Source: Pelagicoccus enzymogenes (lineage in GTDB: Bacteria; Verrucomicrobiota; Verrucomicrobiia; Opitutales; Opitutaceae). From it: a DNA stretch of 64,000 bases. The position numbers and the translations under genes are program-made. Shown here in pieces: positions 27,429 through 36,311 of this stretch; the stretch's first letter is position 1, and every line of letters starts with the position of its first letter. The notes under the pieces were generated by a model that made no database searches, was not told the origin of the DNA, and saw nothing but the letters and a program-made list of their open reading frames with translations. The stretch spans positions 434,001-498,000 of the forward strand of contig NZ_JACYFG010000007.1 in NCBI RefSeq assembly GCF_014803405.1, written 5' to 3'.

Positions 27429-27866
27429 ATGATTAAGCAGCTCGCTCACCTTTGCTTTTTTTCCGAGAACGCCGAAGCCATGGTATCCTTTTACCGGGAT
27501 AAGCTAGGATTGCCGATTGCCTTCGTCATGAACAACAGCGAGGGAGGCGCTCCCTTCGGCTGGTACATGGAATGCGGCAAGGATACTTTTATCGAGATCT
27601 TCGATCAGGAGGGCGCGGTTAAAGAGTGGGGAGGCGAGCTTGTTGCCTTGAAGGAAGGTGCGGCCTCTCGCTACCGCCACCTTTGCTTGGAAACGGAAGA
27701 TATCGAGGCAGCCCGAAAGGAGTTGCTTGGCAAGGGAGTTGAGGTGACCGAAATAAAAATGGGGATCGACCACTCCTACCAGTGCTGGATCAAGGATGTG
27801 GACGGTAACGCCATCGAATTGATGATGTATACTGGCGATAGCCTGCAGTTCTCGAATAGTAGGTAA
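27429..27866 (+). CDS. VOC family (glyoxalase/dioxygenase-fold) protein
   Basis: 145 residues forming two beta-alpha-beta-beta-beta modules of the vicinal oxygen chelate superfamily. The four metal-ligand positions of active VOC enzymes can be read: His in QLAHLCFF, Glu in FIEIF, His in YRHLCLE and Glu in AIELMMY, so it probably binds a metal. The substrate cannot be told; lactoylglutathione lyase-like proteins and dioxygenases look alike at this size. ATG at 27429 begins directly with the first strand, and earlier in-frame codons overlap the DUF3500 gene. It lies 29 bp after DUF3500 and converges with the redoxin gene. Confidence 0.88.
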   Translation: MIKQLAHLCFFSENAEAMVSFYRDKLGLPIAFVMNNSEGGAPFGWYMECGKDTFIEIFDQEGAVKEWGGELVALKEGAASRYRHLCLETEDIEAARKELLGKGVEVTEIKMGIDHSYQCWIKDVDGNAIELMMYTGDSLQFSNSR

Positions 27867-27890
27867 GGGAAATGCGGATACGTTGACGTA

Positions 27891-29024
27891 TCACCAAGGG
27901 TTGCGGGCGTTCAGTTCGCTAACGATTTTTAGCTTTAGGGCGGTAGGGTCGATCGTGCCAACTTCGCTGTGCACGATTTCACCTTCTGGGTTGATGAGCA
28001 CGGTGTAAGGCGCGACCCCTTGCCACTCAGGATTGAAGGCATCGATAAGCGGCGTTCTCTGGGCGGACGCAAATAGGTAGTTTTTGTTGGCGGCCTGCTT
28101 TTTCTTGAGGAAAGCGAGTACGCGATCCTTTTCGTCCGGTCGATTGAGCGATACGGAAACAAACTCGAACTCGCGGTGGCTGTACATGCGATCTATCTCT
28201 ACGAACTCGTCGAATTCCGCTATGCAAGGGGCGCACCAAGTCGCCCAGAAATTTACGAGACGAAATTTGGCGGGTTGGTCGGGGCTGCCTTCGTTGGCGC
28301 GGAGAGCAGCAAGCGTCGCTGCGTCAGCCAATTCCACCGACACGGGGCGAGCGGCGAGCTTCTTCATGTAGTCTTCCACGAGGTGGCTTTTGCCTGCCCA
28401 TTTGACGGAGCAGCCGACCACCTTGGTCTGGGCGATATCTGGTTGCTTGCCTGACAGTAGGGCATCGATGGCGTCTCGTACGTAATGAGTGGATACGTGT
28501 TCGATCCGTTCGGAGTCATCGATGGCTCCGACGTAGCGGAGTTTGCGTTCGGAGTCGAAGAGGAACGCGTGCGGAGTGACGAGTGGGCCGTATTGGCGGG
28601 ACACGGATTCCGTATCGCCGTCGTAAAGGTAGGGGAAATTGAAGCCTCGCTCCTCTGCCTGGTCCTTCATTTCTTCGAACGAATCTGAACGTACCGCCCA
28701 ACCTAACTCGTCGAGGCGAACGGAGTCGGGGTCGTTGGGACTGATGGCCACGAGGGCGACGCCTTTTTCTCGGTAGTCCGTCACCAAGTCCTTGATACGC
28801 TCCTCGTAGTACTGAGCGGTGGGGCAGTGGTTGCAGGTAAACAGTACGAGCAGGAGCTCCGCATCGGAAAAGTCACTGAGAGACCAGTCTTTACCGTCGA
28901 CGCCCGGCAGCGTGAAATCGGGAGCTGGCGATCCGAGTTCCAGTGGCTGTGGATAGTCCTCGGCTGTTGAGAGTGCGGTGGCGGTGAGTAGGCAGAGCGC
29001 GGCGAAGATGGATTTGGGGTACAT
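27891..29024 (-). CDS. Secreted redoxin-TlpA tandem thioredoxin-fold protein
   Basis: 377 residues with a signal peptide (about 1-21). Two thioredoxin-fold domains are fused. An AhpC/TSA redoxin domain (about 28-200) has the unusual CNHC motif (Cys64, Cys67) in FTCNHCPTAQYYEERI, and a TlpA-like domain (about 225-370) has WCAPC (Cys264, Cys267). A single Cys205 lies in the linker (VVGCSVKWAG). A periplasmic thiol-disulfide oxidoreductase is expected, for example serving cytochrome maturation or disulfide repair. The fusion may pass electrons between domains. It follows the GH10 xylanase by 12 bp on the same strand, so the two are very likely one transcript, though their functions are not obviously linked. 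Confidence 0.88.
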   Translation of the reverse strand: MYPKSIFAALCLLTATALSTAEDYPQPLELGSPAPDFTLPGVDGKDWSLSDFSDAELLLVLFTCNHCPTAQYYEERIKDLVTDYREKGVALVAISPNDPDSVRLDELGWAVRSDSFEEMKDQAEERGFNFPYLYDGDTESVSRQYGPLVTPHAFLFDSERKLRYVGAIDDSERIEHVSTHYVRDAIDALLSGKQPDIAQTKVVGCSVKWAGKSHLVEDYMKKLAARPVSVELADAATLAALRANEGSPDQPAKFRLVNFWATWCAPCIAEFDEFVEIDRMYSHREFEFVSVSLNRPDEKDRVLAFLKKKQAANKNYLFASAQRTPLIDAFNPEWQGVAPYTVLINPEGEIVHSEVGTIDPTALKLKIVSELNARNPW

Positions 29025-29036
29025 GGGGTAGGCGGT

Positions 29037-30194
29037 TCAGTTGTCAGTTTTGGATGCAGCGTTGAGCACCCGATAGAAAGCGGGTTTAGGCTGGAATTGG
29101 CGGTCGAAGAGCAGGGCGAAATTGGTGCGACCTCGAACGGGGAAATTATTCAACCAACTGGTCTTGTCGCTGATGCCCCAGAAGGTGACGCGCTCGATGT
29201 GCTCGGCTTCGGCCACGAGCATCTGGAAGATTTCCTCGTAGCGGAGGGCGAAACGGTGTTCTTCGCTAGACGGAAGCACTCCGTCAGGGAAGGGGTTGTT
29301 TTCCGAATTTGCGGTGAGCCTTTTGATATCGACGTCCGCGCCGAAAAAGCTGGAGCGACCCAGCAAATCGAGGTCGAGTTCGGTGATGTGCACTTTCGCT
29401 CCAGTGGATCCGAAGGCTCGGATGGAGGCAGCGATATCCTCCGTATCCGGATAATCCATCAGCCAGTGGCCTTGCATGCCAATACCGTCGATGCGGAGCC
29501 CCTTCGACTTGAAGTCTTTGACCATGGCCACGATGGCGTCGCGGCGGCCCGCATCGGTCATGTTGTAGTCGTTGTAGAGAAGCTTGGCATGGTGAGGAAG
29601 CACTTCGGAAGCGATGCGGAAGGCTTGTTCGGTAAAGTCGTCGCCGATGATTTGTTGGTACTTTGACTGACGCCAAGATCCGTCGGACATGATGGACTCG
29701 TTGACGACGTCCCAATAAAGGATGTGATCGCCCCACTTTTCGGCCATGAGGGTGGCTCGCTCGCGCATACGGGCGAGCAGCGCATCGCGGGTAAGGTCTT
29801 TGCCCGCCTCGTCTTGGTAGACCCACTCGGGAGTTTGGCTGTGCCAAAACAAGGTGTGCCCCACGAGAGCTTGGTTGTTGCTGGCTCCGTATTCAGTGAA
29901 GCTGTCGATTAGGTCGTAGTTTGATACTTCGGGGCTGGGGTTCATGTTACCCCATTTCATGCAGTTCTCGGGGGAGAGGCTGTTGAAGTGCTTTTCGACG
30001 ATGGCGTATCCGGGATCCGAGGGATCTTGAAGCATGGAGTTGCTCAATGTCCCGCCTATGAGAAAGAGGCCTTCGAAGGCTTCGTGAAGGCTAGGAATCT
30101 CGTCGTTGGAAGCTTGGTTGCAGCTTGTGGCGGTAAGCGCGAGAGCGGCGAGCGTTGTTGTGGATGCGATTTGTCTAAAGTGGTTTCTAGGCAT
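29037..30194 (-). CDS. Endo-1,4-beta-xylanase, GH10 lipoprotein
   Basis: 385 residues. It cleaves the xylan backbone with retention. It is a single TIM-barrel catalytic domain with the acid/base Glu166 in WDVVNESI and the nucleophile Glu272 in VHITELDLDL. Also present are HTLFWHSQTP and the substrate-contact WGISDKTSW near the end. The N terminus is a lipoprotein-like signal with Cys25 in TATSCNQ, so it should sit on a membrane surface, probably outer-leaflet or periplasmic. There is no carbohydrate-binding module. It is first gene of a two-gene unit with the redoxin fusion. Together with GH43 it suggests growth on plant or algal xylan. Confidence 0.93.
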   Translation of the reverse strand: MPRNHFRQIASTTTLAALALTATSCNQASNDEIPSLHEAFEGLFLIGGTLSNSMLQDPSDPGYAIVEKHFNSLSPENCMKWGNMNPSPEVSNYDLIDSFTEYGASNNQALVGHTLFWHSQTPEWVYQDEAGKDLTRDALLARMRERATLMAEKWGDHILYWDVVNESIMSDGSWRQSKYQQIIGDDFTEQAFRIASEVLPHHAKLLYNDYNMTDAGRRDAIVAMVKDFKSKGLRIDGIGMQGHWLMDYPDTEDIAASIRAFGSTGAKVHITELDLDLLGRSSFFGADVDIKRLTANSENNPFPDGVLPSSEEHRFALRYEEIFQMLVAEAEHIERVTFWGISDKTSWLNNFPVRGRTNFALLFDRQFQPKPAFYRVLNAASKTDN

Positions 30195-30351
30195 TTGGAG
30201 TTCTGCTCAGTTCTAGCTAAAGGGCTTGTCATGGCCAGCGTCTTCCCGGTCTTTCACTAGAGTTGAAAGGCTCGCCCCGCCTGTCGCTCAAAAAATCTGT
30301 AACTTCCGAACTTCGCCTCGTGTAGTCCGCGTCGAACCTTCCTCAATCCTT

Positions 30352-31284
30352 ATGCCAAATTCCTACGTAATCGAGACTCGTGGCCTGACGAAACGCTATG
30401 GGGCTCAAACCGTGCTCGACGGAGTCGACCTCGCTTTGCCGGCGGGCGCAATTGGCTTGCTGGGACCGAACGGAGCCGGCAAGTCGACTTTCATCAAAAG
30501 TCTGCTGCAGCTGGAAGAGAAGGACAGCGGCAGCGTTCGCCTGCTGGGCAAGGACATCGACACCCACGGGCGCGAGACGCGGCGTCGCATCGGTTACGCT
30601 CCGGAGCAAGATTGCCACATCCCCGGAATGGTGGGTTGCGAATATGTGACCTACTGCGGGGAGTTGAGCGGGATGCCATTCGAGGCGGCTCGTCAAAGGG
30701 CGCATGAAATGCTGGATTTCGTGGGCATGGGCCAGGAGCGCTACCGGAAAGTGGATACGTATTCCACGGGCATGAAGCAGCGGATCAAGATCGCCCAGGC
30801 TTTGGTGCACGATCCGGATCTGGTCTTTCTTGACGAACCGACCAACGGCTTGGATCCCAAGGGGCAAGCTTTGATTCTGGAGTTGATCGAGCGCATCTGG
30901 AAGGAGTCGGGGATCAGCGTGGTGCTCTCTTCCCATCTGTTGCACGACGTTGACCGGATTTGCGATCGCATCGTGATTATCGCCCAGGGCAACGTCGTCG
31001 CCCACGATACTCTAGCTGCCCTCAAGGGGCGCCGCCGCCCGGAAGCGGAGGTGGTGGTGGCCGAATCCAAGGAATCTTTGATGGCGCTCTTTCGAAAACA
31101 GGGTTGGTCGTGCTCGGTTCTGAACAACGGCAACGTAAAGGTCGTGCACGGTCAGTCGTCCCTCAATCCATTGCTTGAGCTCATGAGAGCGGCGGGGATT
31201 TCGCCCTTGGAGGTTAAGGAAAGTCCGAACGCCCTTAGCGAGCTCTTCTTGCAGGCTCTCAATAAGGAGAGAGTCGCTGTATGA
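30352..31284 (+). CDS. ABC transporter ATP-binding protein (first of two)
   Basis: 310 residues. Walker A GPNGAGKST, Q-loop GYAPEQD, signature YSTGMKQRIKIAQALVHDP, Walker B LVFLDEPTNGLDP and the H-loop SSHLLHDVDRICD are all intact. It belongs to the drug/NosF/GldA-like ABC-2 exporter ATPases. A C-terminal domain of about 90 residues (EAEVVVAESKESLMALF ...) resembles the regulatory tail of that class. I start it at the ATG at 30352; the frame is open upstream but nothing supports it. The stop overlaps the next ATG as ATGA, coupling it to the permease. The operon is ATPase-permease-ATPase-permease. Confidence 0.92.
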   Translation: MPNSYVIETRGLTKRYGAQTVLDGVDLALPAGAIGLLGPNGAGKSTFIKSLLQLEEKDSGSVRLLGKDIDTHGRETRRRIGYAPEQDCHIPGMVGCEYVTYCGELSGMPFEAARQRAHEMLDFVGMGQERYRKVDTYSTGMKQRIKIAQALVHDPDLVFLDEPTNGLDPKGQALILELIERIWKESGISVVLSSHLLHDVDRICDRIVIIAQGNVVAHDTLAALKGRRRPEAEVVVAESKESLMALFRKQGWSCSVLNNGNVKVVHGQSSLNPLLELMRAAGISPLEVKESPNALSELFLQALNKERVAV

Positions 31285-32288
31285 GGCATGCTTGGACTGC
31301 TCAGTATCGGCGTTGGGAAGGTGAGGGCGTTGGCGTGTGGCGGCGGCGGCTTTCCATCTCGCGCTACGGACTGCGACTTTGCCTATCGGGCAAGATCATA
31401 AAAATCTTCTTGGTCCTCGCCTTTGCCCAGACCCTGCTGCTTGGCGGCGTGTTTTTTCTCTTCGGCCAGCTTGTGGCGCCGGAGAGCGCCCTGCTCGGGT
31501 GGTTGGAAAGCATCGGAGGCGAGCAGATGGTACGGGTCATTAGCGGTCTAAGCTCATGGGCGCTCCTGTATCCGGAAATCTGCGTCGACGGCGTTTATCG
31601 GGTGATGTTCTACCTGCTGACGTTCAGCGGACCGTTCTTGTCCATGATCATCGTGGCGCTCTTCGTGCACCGGCTCATCGCCAACGATTTGGCGAGCAAT
31701 GCGATTGTCATCTATAACAGCAAGGCATTGACGCGTTGGGACTACTTGATCGGGAAGTTCCTGATAGTGGCGACCATCCTGTCGGTGGTCTGGATCTTGC
31801 CGGTGGTGGTATCCTGGCTGTTGGGCAATTTTCTTTCTCCGGATTGGTCCTTTTTCTATCACTCGTTCCCGTCTCTGTTGCGGGGGCTCGTCATTGGAGG
31901 GGTTGCGGTGGTCTCGCTGAGTTGCCTCGCTTTGCTGGTCTCTTCGCTAGCGAAGAAGACAGGCGCTGCGGTGGCCTACTGGATTTTGGGCTGGTTTTCC
32001 TTTGGCGTGGTAGCGAGCGTGGCGAGCATCGCGCATCCAGCTCTCAACTACATCAGCCCCACGCAGTCGATCTACGCATTGTCGGCAGGTGTCTATCGAA
32101 TGCTTGATCTCGTTACGGATGCGCAGGATATGCTACCTTTCTTTGGTGGGTTCTTCAATACGATGAGCGATGGAAACGATCCGGCGGATTTGCCGATCGG
32201 CAATGGGGAGATCTTGTTGCCGCTCGTATCGCTGGCCGTCTATTGCGTGATTTCGGTCGTGGTCGTTAGCAGGAGGGTGAAGGCGTGA
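31281..32288 (+). CDS. ABC-2 type permease (first of two)
   Basis: 335 residues with about seven hydrophobic helices and a large loop after the first (APESALLGWLESIGGEQM). The architecture is that of ABC-2 permeases in NosY/GldF-like systems, where the polytopic protein pairs with a separate ATPase. It has a long, basic N-terminal cytoplasmic lead (MRHAWTAQYRRW) and the typical cytoplasmic loop ASNAIVIYNSKALTRWDYLIGKF with the conserved acidic/aromatic pattern of these permeases. It overlaps the preceding and following genes by 4 and 1 bp respectively. Substrate is unknown. Confidence 0.85.
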   Translation: MRHAWTAQYRRWEGEGVGVWRRRLSISRYGLRLCLSGKIIKIFLVLAFAQTLLLGGVFFLFGQLVAPESALLGWLESIGGEQMVRVISGLSSWALLYPEICVDGVYRVMFYLLTFSGPFLSMIIVALFVHRLIANDLASNAIVIYNSKALTRWDYLIGKFLIVATILSVVWILPVVVSWLLGNFLSPDWSFFYHSFPSLLRGLVIGGVAVVSLSCLALLVSSLAKKTGAAVAYWILGWFSFGVVASVASIAHPALNYISPTQSIYALSAGVYRMLDLVTDAQDMLPFFGGFFNTMSDGNDPADLPIGNGEILLPLVSLAVYCVISVVVVSRRVKA

Positions 32289-33208
32289 TGAATGCGATTG
32301 TGAAGGCGGAAGAGCTGAGCTGCTTCTATGGAATCGTGCTCGGACTGAACAATGTCAGCTTCGAAATACCGGCGGGGATCACGGGACTGGTAGGCCCCAA
32401 CGGGGCGGGCAAAAGCACTTTGATCAAGTTGATCACCGGCCAGCTGGCGCCTTCGTCCGGGCGACTGAGTGTTTTCGGTGAGCGTCCGCGCAACAATCCC
32501 AAGTTGCTGGGGCAGCTTGGTTATTGCCCGGAGCGAGAGCAATTGCCCAAGGATCTGCGTCCGGTGGCATGGCTGCGCGCTTTGGCGTCGGTTTCCGGCA
32601 CGCCGTGGCGAGATACGAAGGCGGTGGCCGAGAAAGCGTTGATCCGTTCCCGGCTTGGCAAGGAGCATTGGAAGAAGCGAATCGGCACCTACTCGAAAGG
32701 CATGAAGCAGCGGGTGAAGTTGGCTCAGTCGATCATGCACGACCCTAAGCTCATCGTATTGGACGAGCCCATGAACGGTTTAGACCCGATGGGAAGAGCC
32801 GAGTTTGGGGAGATTTTGCGGGAGCTGAACGAGCAGGGAACCAGTATCGTCGTCTCCAGCCACATCTTGCACGAGCTGGAGTTCCTCTGCAGCGGCTTTG
32901 TGATGCTGAATTGGGGACGGGTGCTAGCCTCGGGGAGTCAGATTGATATTCGCAAGACGGTCGTGGAGTGGTCGGATGAAATTTCGGTTCGCTGTTCCGA
33001 TCCGCGACTCCTGGCGGCGCACCTGCAGGAGCAAGGCCTATTGCGAGGATTCTTGGCGGACGGCCAGGACCTGACGATTTGGGTCAACGAGCCAGAGTCT
33101 TTCCTTGCCCATTGGCCGAAGCTGTTCTCCGGCTGCGACTGCGAAATCTTTGAAATGAGAAACAAGAACCAGGCGCTTTCCAGCATATTTGAAAGGATGA
33201 CACGATGA
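32288..33208 (+). CDS. ABC transporter ATP-binding protein (second of two)
   Basis: 306 residues. Walker A GPNGAGKST, GYCPEREQ, signature YSKGMKQRVKLAQSIMHDP, Walker B LIVLDEPMNGLDP and SSHILHELEFLCS are intact. It is related to but clearly distinct from the first ATPase of the operon, so the two may form a heterodimer or two separate exporters. The ATG at 32288 overlaps the permease stop (TGATG); a GTG one codon earlier is equally placed after AGGAGG at 32271-32276, one of the few strong Shine-Dalgarno sites in this window. It ends in ATGA overlap with the second permease. Confidence 0.92.
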   Translation: MNAIVKAEELSCFYGIVLGLNNVSFEIPAGITGLVGPNGAGKSTLIKLITGQLAPSSGRLSVFGERPRNNPKLLGQLGYCPEREQLPKDLRPVAWLRALASVSGTPWRDTKAVAEKALIRSRLGKEHWKKRIGTYSKGMKQRVKLAQSIMHDPKLIVLDEPMNGLDPMGRAEFGEILRELNEQGTSIVVSSHILHELEFLCSGFVMLNWGRVLASGSQIDIRKTVVEWSDEISVRCSDPRLLAAHLQEQGLLRGFLADGQDLTIWVNEPESFLAHWPKLFSGCDCEIFEMRNKNQALSSIFERMTR

Positions 33209-33966
33209 GCGGCCAACCTCCGGGAAAAGCTAGGTTTGGAGCGATGAAAGGGTTGCTTTACATGCGTATCCAAGAACTTATGACGGCTGGTTCGACCGTT
33301 CGTTTCGGCCTCATATTCGTGATCTGCTTCGGTCTTTTCCTGTTGATCGGTTTGGATCCAGAGGGCGTAGGAGCGCGTTACGAAGGCTTTGTCGCTGGCG
33401 TTTTCGCCCTCAAGTTTCTGCCGGTCTTCTGTCTTACCAAAGGCGGGGAAACCTTGCGAAGCGAGTTGAAGGACGGAACGATCGAGTACCTGTGGGTGCG
33501 GCCAGCGAGCAAGGCGGAGCTTTACCTCGGTTTTGTATGCAGCAGCTATCTCGGCATCCTTGCCTTGATCGTTCCAGCCCTTCTGGGAATCAGCTTGGCA
33601 GGCTTGGCCATGGGAGCAGTCTCGTTCGGCGGTCTCCTTTCGCTTTGGATCTCGGTGCTAACTGCGATCGCCAGCTTTACGGCCATTTCGGGAGCGATCA
33701 GCTCTTTCTCCTCAAAGTTCGTGGTGCTCGGCATTTTCTACTATTCCTTCGTGGAATTGGGCCTTGGATCCATACCCAATGGGGTGCAGCGACTGGCGGT
33801 GAGCTTCCACACGCGTACTTTGTTAAACGGTTTCAGTACTGGAGGAGCGAACTTCAGTCTCGAATCGTTCGCTTGGATACTGGGGACGGGATTCGTCGCC
33901 TTGGCCCTGGGGACTGTCATTTTCAGCCAGTCTCGCTATGGGGTCGGAGGCGAGAAGGAGGCCTAG
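33205..33966 (+). CDS. ABC-2 type permease (second of two)
   Basis: 253 residues with six hydrophobic helices. The sequence between helices 2 and 3, KGGETLRSELKDGTIEYLWVRPASKAELYLGF, is the conserved cytoplasmic loop of ABC-2 permeases that contacts the ATPase. It is shorter than the first permease. It starts inside the end of the ATPase gene (ATGA) and ends the coupled four-gene block. About 100 bp separate it from the secreted-protein gene, so that gene may have its own promoter. Confidence 0.85.
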   Translation: MSGQPPGKARFGAMKGLLYMRIQELMTAGSTVRFGLIFVICFGLFLLIGLDPEGVGARYEGFVAGVFALKFLPVFCLTKGGETLRSELKDGTIEYLWVRPASKAELYLGFVCSSYLGILALIVPALLGISLAGLAMGAVSFGGLLSLWISVLTAIASFTAISGAISSFSSKFVVLGIFYYSFVELGLGSIPNGVQRLAVSFHTRTLLNGFSTGGANFSLESFAWILGTGFVALALGTVIFSQSRYGVGGEKEA

Positions 33967-34067
33967 GCTGTGGCGGACCCAGTGGTCGCATTTCGTCCAG
34001 GAATAAATATTTTTCGTAACCAAACTGCCACGAGGAGTGAATCCTTGGCAACAAACGCATTACCAAA

Positions 34068-35102
34068 ATGATAAAGAAACAATTTTGCATTCTACTCGCC
34101 GGGGCGGCAGCGGCTGCCAGTTTGCTCACGGCGGCGCCGCTCGTTAAATCTGAAATTGCGAAGGACGCTAAGTGGTTGGCCCATATCGACATGGAGGGAG
34201 TTCTCGAATCTTCCTTCAGCGAGATTGGGGTTGCCAAGCTGAAGGAAGCGATCGCGGCGGCCAACAAGGAGAAGATCACGGTCGATGTGGATTTGGTCCT
34301 CTCCGAGGTCAAGTCGCTCACGGCTTATGGAGCCAGTTTTGCGGAAACCGCAGCGAATGAAAGCGTCATCATTCTGAAGACGGGCGACCGTCTGCAGGCA
34401 ATTTTCGAAGGGCTTGTCGCCCATCAGGAACTGGAAAGCGGACAGAGTCCGCTCAAGCGGGTGGAGGGGAAACCGTACCAAACCTTCTTGCTGGAGGATG
34501 AACTCTACCTCGCTTTCCCCAACAAGAACTACGCGATCGCTGGCAAGAGTTTCCAGCGCATCGAAATGGCTTACGAAGTGATCGAGGGCAAGGCGGAGAG
34601 CCTGGAGGACGTCGATCAGAAGCTGGTCCTCAACGAGGATGCCGGATTTTTCCTTCTCGTCACCGCTAACGGTATCGACAGCTTGAAGAACGTTCCGCCG
34701 CAAGCTCGCATGTTGCAAAAGACGAAGGGCGGACAGCTGTCGATCGGAGAGAACGAAGGCGAGTTCCGGGCAAATGTGATCCTCACCACTGAAGGGCCTA
34801 AGATTTCGATGCAGCTTTCGCAAATCGTACGCGGATTGCTGGCGCTTGCTTCCTTCACTCAAGTGGAGAACCAGAGCATGATGGAAGTGGTCGACAGCGT
34901 GGACGTTCAGCAGGGGGAAGATTTCGTGTCGCTCGATTTCCGCTACCCGGTCGACAAGCTCATGAACCTGATCGGAACTGCGGTCGAGTTGATGGATGGA
35001 CACGAGCGCGGGCCCGAGGGGGATCACACCTCGTCAGCGGCCGACGCGTCCGCCGAACCGGCTCAGCTCGGGATGTTAGCCTTAGCTGGACATGACAAGT
35101 AA
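34068..35102 (+). CDS. Secreted protein of unknown function, coupled to an ECF sigma gene
   Basis: 344 residues with a signal peptide (about 1-24, AGAAAAASLLTAAPL). The mature part has alternating strands and amphipathic helices, e.g. DAKWLAHIDMEGVLESSF, SVIILKTGDRLQAIFEGL and EGEFRANVILTTEGPKISMQL, reminiscent of secreted two-repeat proteins of about 300 residues that bacteria place beside ECF sigma factors; I cannot name a family. Its C-terminal tail is Gly/Ala/Ser-rich. It overlaps the ECF sigma gene by 11 bp, which is strong evidence for coupled translation and a shared pathway. It may be the sensed envelope component or a target. Confidence 0.8.
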   Translation: MIKKQFCILLAGAAAAASLLTAAPLVKSEIAKDAKWLAHIDMEGVLESSFSEIGVAKLKEAIAAANKEKITVDVDLVLSEVKSLTAYGASFAETAANESVIILKTGDRLQAIFEGLVAHQELESGQSPLKRVEGKPYQTFLLEDELYLAFPNKNYAIAGKSFQRIEMAYEVIEGKAESLEDVDQKLVLNEDAGFFLLVTANGIDSLKNVPPQARMLQKTKGGQLSIGENEGEFRANVILTTEGPKISMQLSQIVRGLLALASFTQVENQSMMEVVDSVDVQQGEDFVSLDFRYPVDKLMNLIGTAVELMDGHERGPEGDHTSSAADASAEPAQLGMLALAGHDK

Positions 35103-35691
35103 TCTGGTATTTTCTCTTCCTCCTCAAGCGACCGTGACCGGCTCCGTGACAAACGTCGATACCGCACAAGCCATTCCTTCCGGGAATGGAATCGATCGCG
35201 CTGGATTTGCGGCGCTGGTGGATGAACATCAGGACAAGCTGAGAAACTTCCTTTTCCGCTACACTCGCAACCGGCAGGATGCGGAAGACTTGACCCAAGA
35301 CACCTTCGTCAAGGCCTTCCGAAACATCCATCGCTACGACAGCAAGTACAGCTTTTCCACCTGGCTCTACACCATTGCGAGACGTACCGCCTACAACCAC
35401 TTCCGGGACAGCAAGCCCACTGAAGCGCTTGAGTACGATATCGTCGAGTCTTCGGACACTCCGGACGTCGAAGCCTCCCGCGAAGACGAGAAAAGCTGGG
35501 TCTGGCAAGCTGCCGACCGCTTGAAGCCCGATTTTCGCGAGGCGCTCAGCCTGAAGTATATCGATGACCTCTCGATCGAGGAGATCTCGAAGATCATGGG
35601 GAAGTCGCAAACCAACGTTAAAATCATCCTTTTCCGAGCGCGCAACCAGCTCAAGAAGTTGCGCCATATCGAAAACCCGAGGAAACCCTAA
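35092..35691 (+). CDS. ECF-type RNA polymerase sigma factor
   Basis: 199 residues with regions 2 and 4 only. Region 2: FAALVDEHQDKLRNFLFRY, NRQDAEDLTQDTFVKAFRN and FSTWLYTIARRTAYNHFRD. Region 4: REALSLKYIDDLSIEEISKI then GKSQTNVKIILFRARNQLKK. The first about 35 residues are a Ser/Thr-rich lead. It sits between a secreted protein (11-bp overlap) and a single-pass membrane protein (1-bp overlap), so the cluster has the standard layout of an ECF sigma with a membrane-bound anti-sigma. It may control the neighbouring ABC exporter. Confidence 0.93.
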   Translation: MTSNLVFSLPPQATVTGSVTNVDTAQAIPSGNGIDRAGFAALVDEHQDKLRNFLFRYTRNRQDAEDLTQDTFVKAFRNIHRYDSKYSFSTWLYTIARRTAYNHFRDSKPTEALEYDIVESSDTPDVEASREDEKSWVWQAADRLKPDFREALSLKYIDDLSIEEISKIMGKSQTNVKIILFRARNQLKKLRHIENPRKP

Positions 35692-36233
35692 TGAAGACCT
35701 CAATCTACAGACTTTTGATCAATTGGTACCAAGCTTCGGACAAGAAATTGCCCGCATGGCTGGAGCGTGCTTGCCAAAACGTTCCCGCGCTTTCGGACGA
35801 GAAGTCCTTTGGCGACGAGCTGACGCGCGAGCTTCGCAGTCGTCCAGAAGCCTTCGATTCCATGGGCGGCGAGAGCATGACCTCTCGAGTGCTCCGGCAA
35901 ATCGCTGAGGAGGACTACGAGGAATCCCGGGATAGCCAAGCTTCGCCGGTATTCGGAGCCTGGGTACGCAATGCCGGTTTGGCTATGGCGGCCTTGGCGG
36001 TCGCATTTGCGGGGTATCGGTTCTTGGATACGAAGTCCGAAATCGCAGATGGAGGGGAAATTGCAGTCGTAACCCCAGATCAAACGGCAACCGATGGTTT
36101 GCTTGAGATCGCGGAAGACTGGAAGAATCCGCTCGATCAGGAAATCGAATACATCGTATCCGATGCCAAAGGAGCGCTCGGGTTTCTTGCCAACAACTTC
36201 GTGCCCTCCAGCTATTTGAAGGAAGAGGCCTGA
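35691..36233 (+). CDS. Single-pass membrane protein, putative anti-sigma factor
   Basis: 180 residues. A cytoplasmic N-terminal part (about 1-90) is followed by one transmembrane helix (about 95-113, AGLAMAALAVAFAGYRF) and an acidic periplasmic part. The N-terminal domain has Cys28 in ERACQNVP but no His-x-x-x-Cys-x-x-Cys zinc motif, so it is not of the ZAS class. It starts on the last base of the sigma gene stop (TAATG). Position and topology are those of an anti-sigma factor; sequence alone does not prove it. Confidence 0.72.
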   Translation: MKTSIYRLLINWYQASDKKLPAWLERACQNVPALSDEKSFGDELTRELRSRPEAFDSMGGESMTSRVLRQIAEEDYEESRDSQASPVFGAWVRNAGLAMAALAVAFAGYRFLDTKSEIADGGEIAVVTPDQTATDGLLEIAEDWKNPLDQEIEYIVSDAKGALGFLANNFVPSSYLKEEA

Positions 36234-36311
36234 GGGTCAGGGGACGAGCAGCGCTTCGCTCCGCTTAAATTGATGCTTTCCATAAAGCTCTCAGCCGCTA
36301 AGGTTTAGCTT

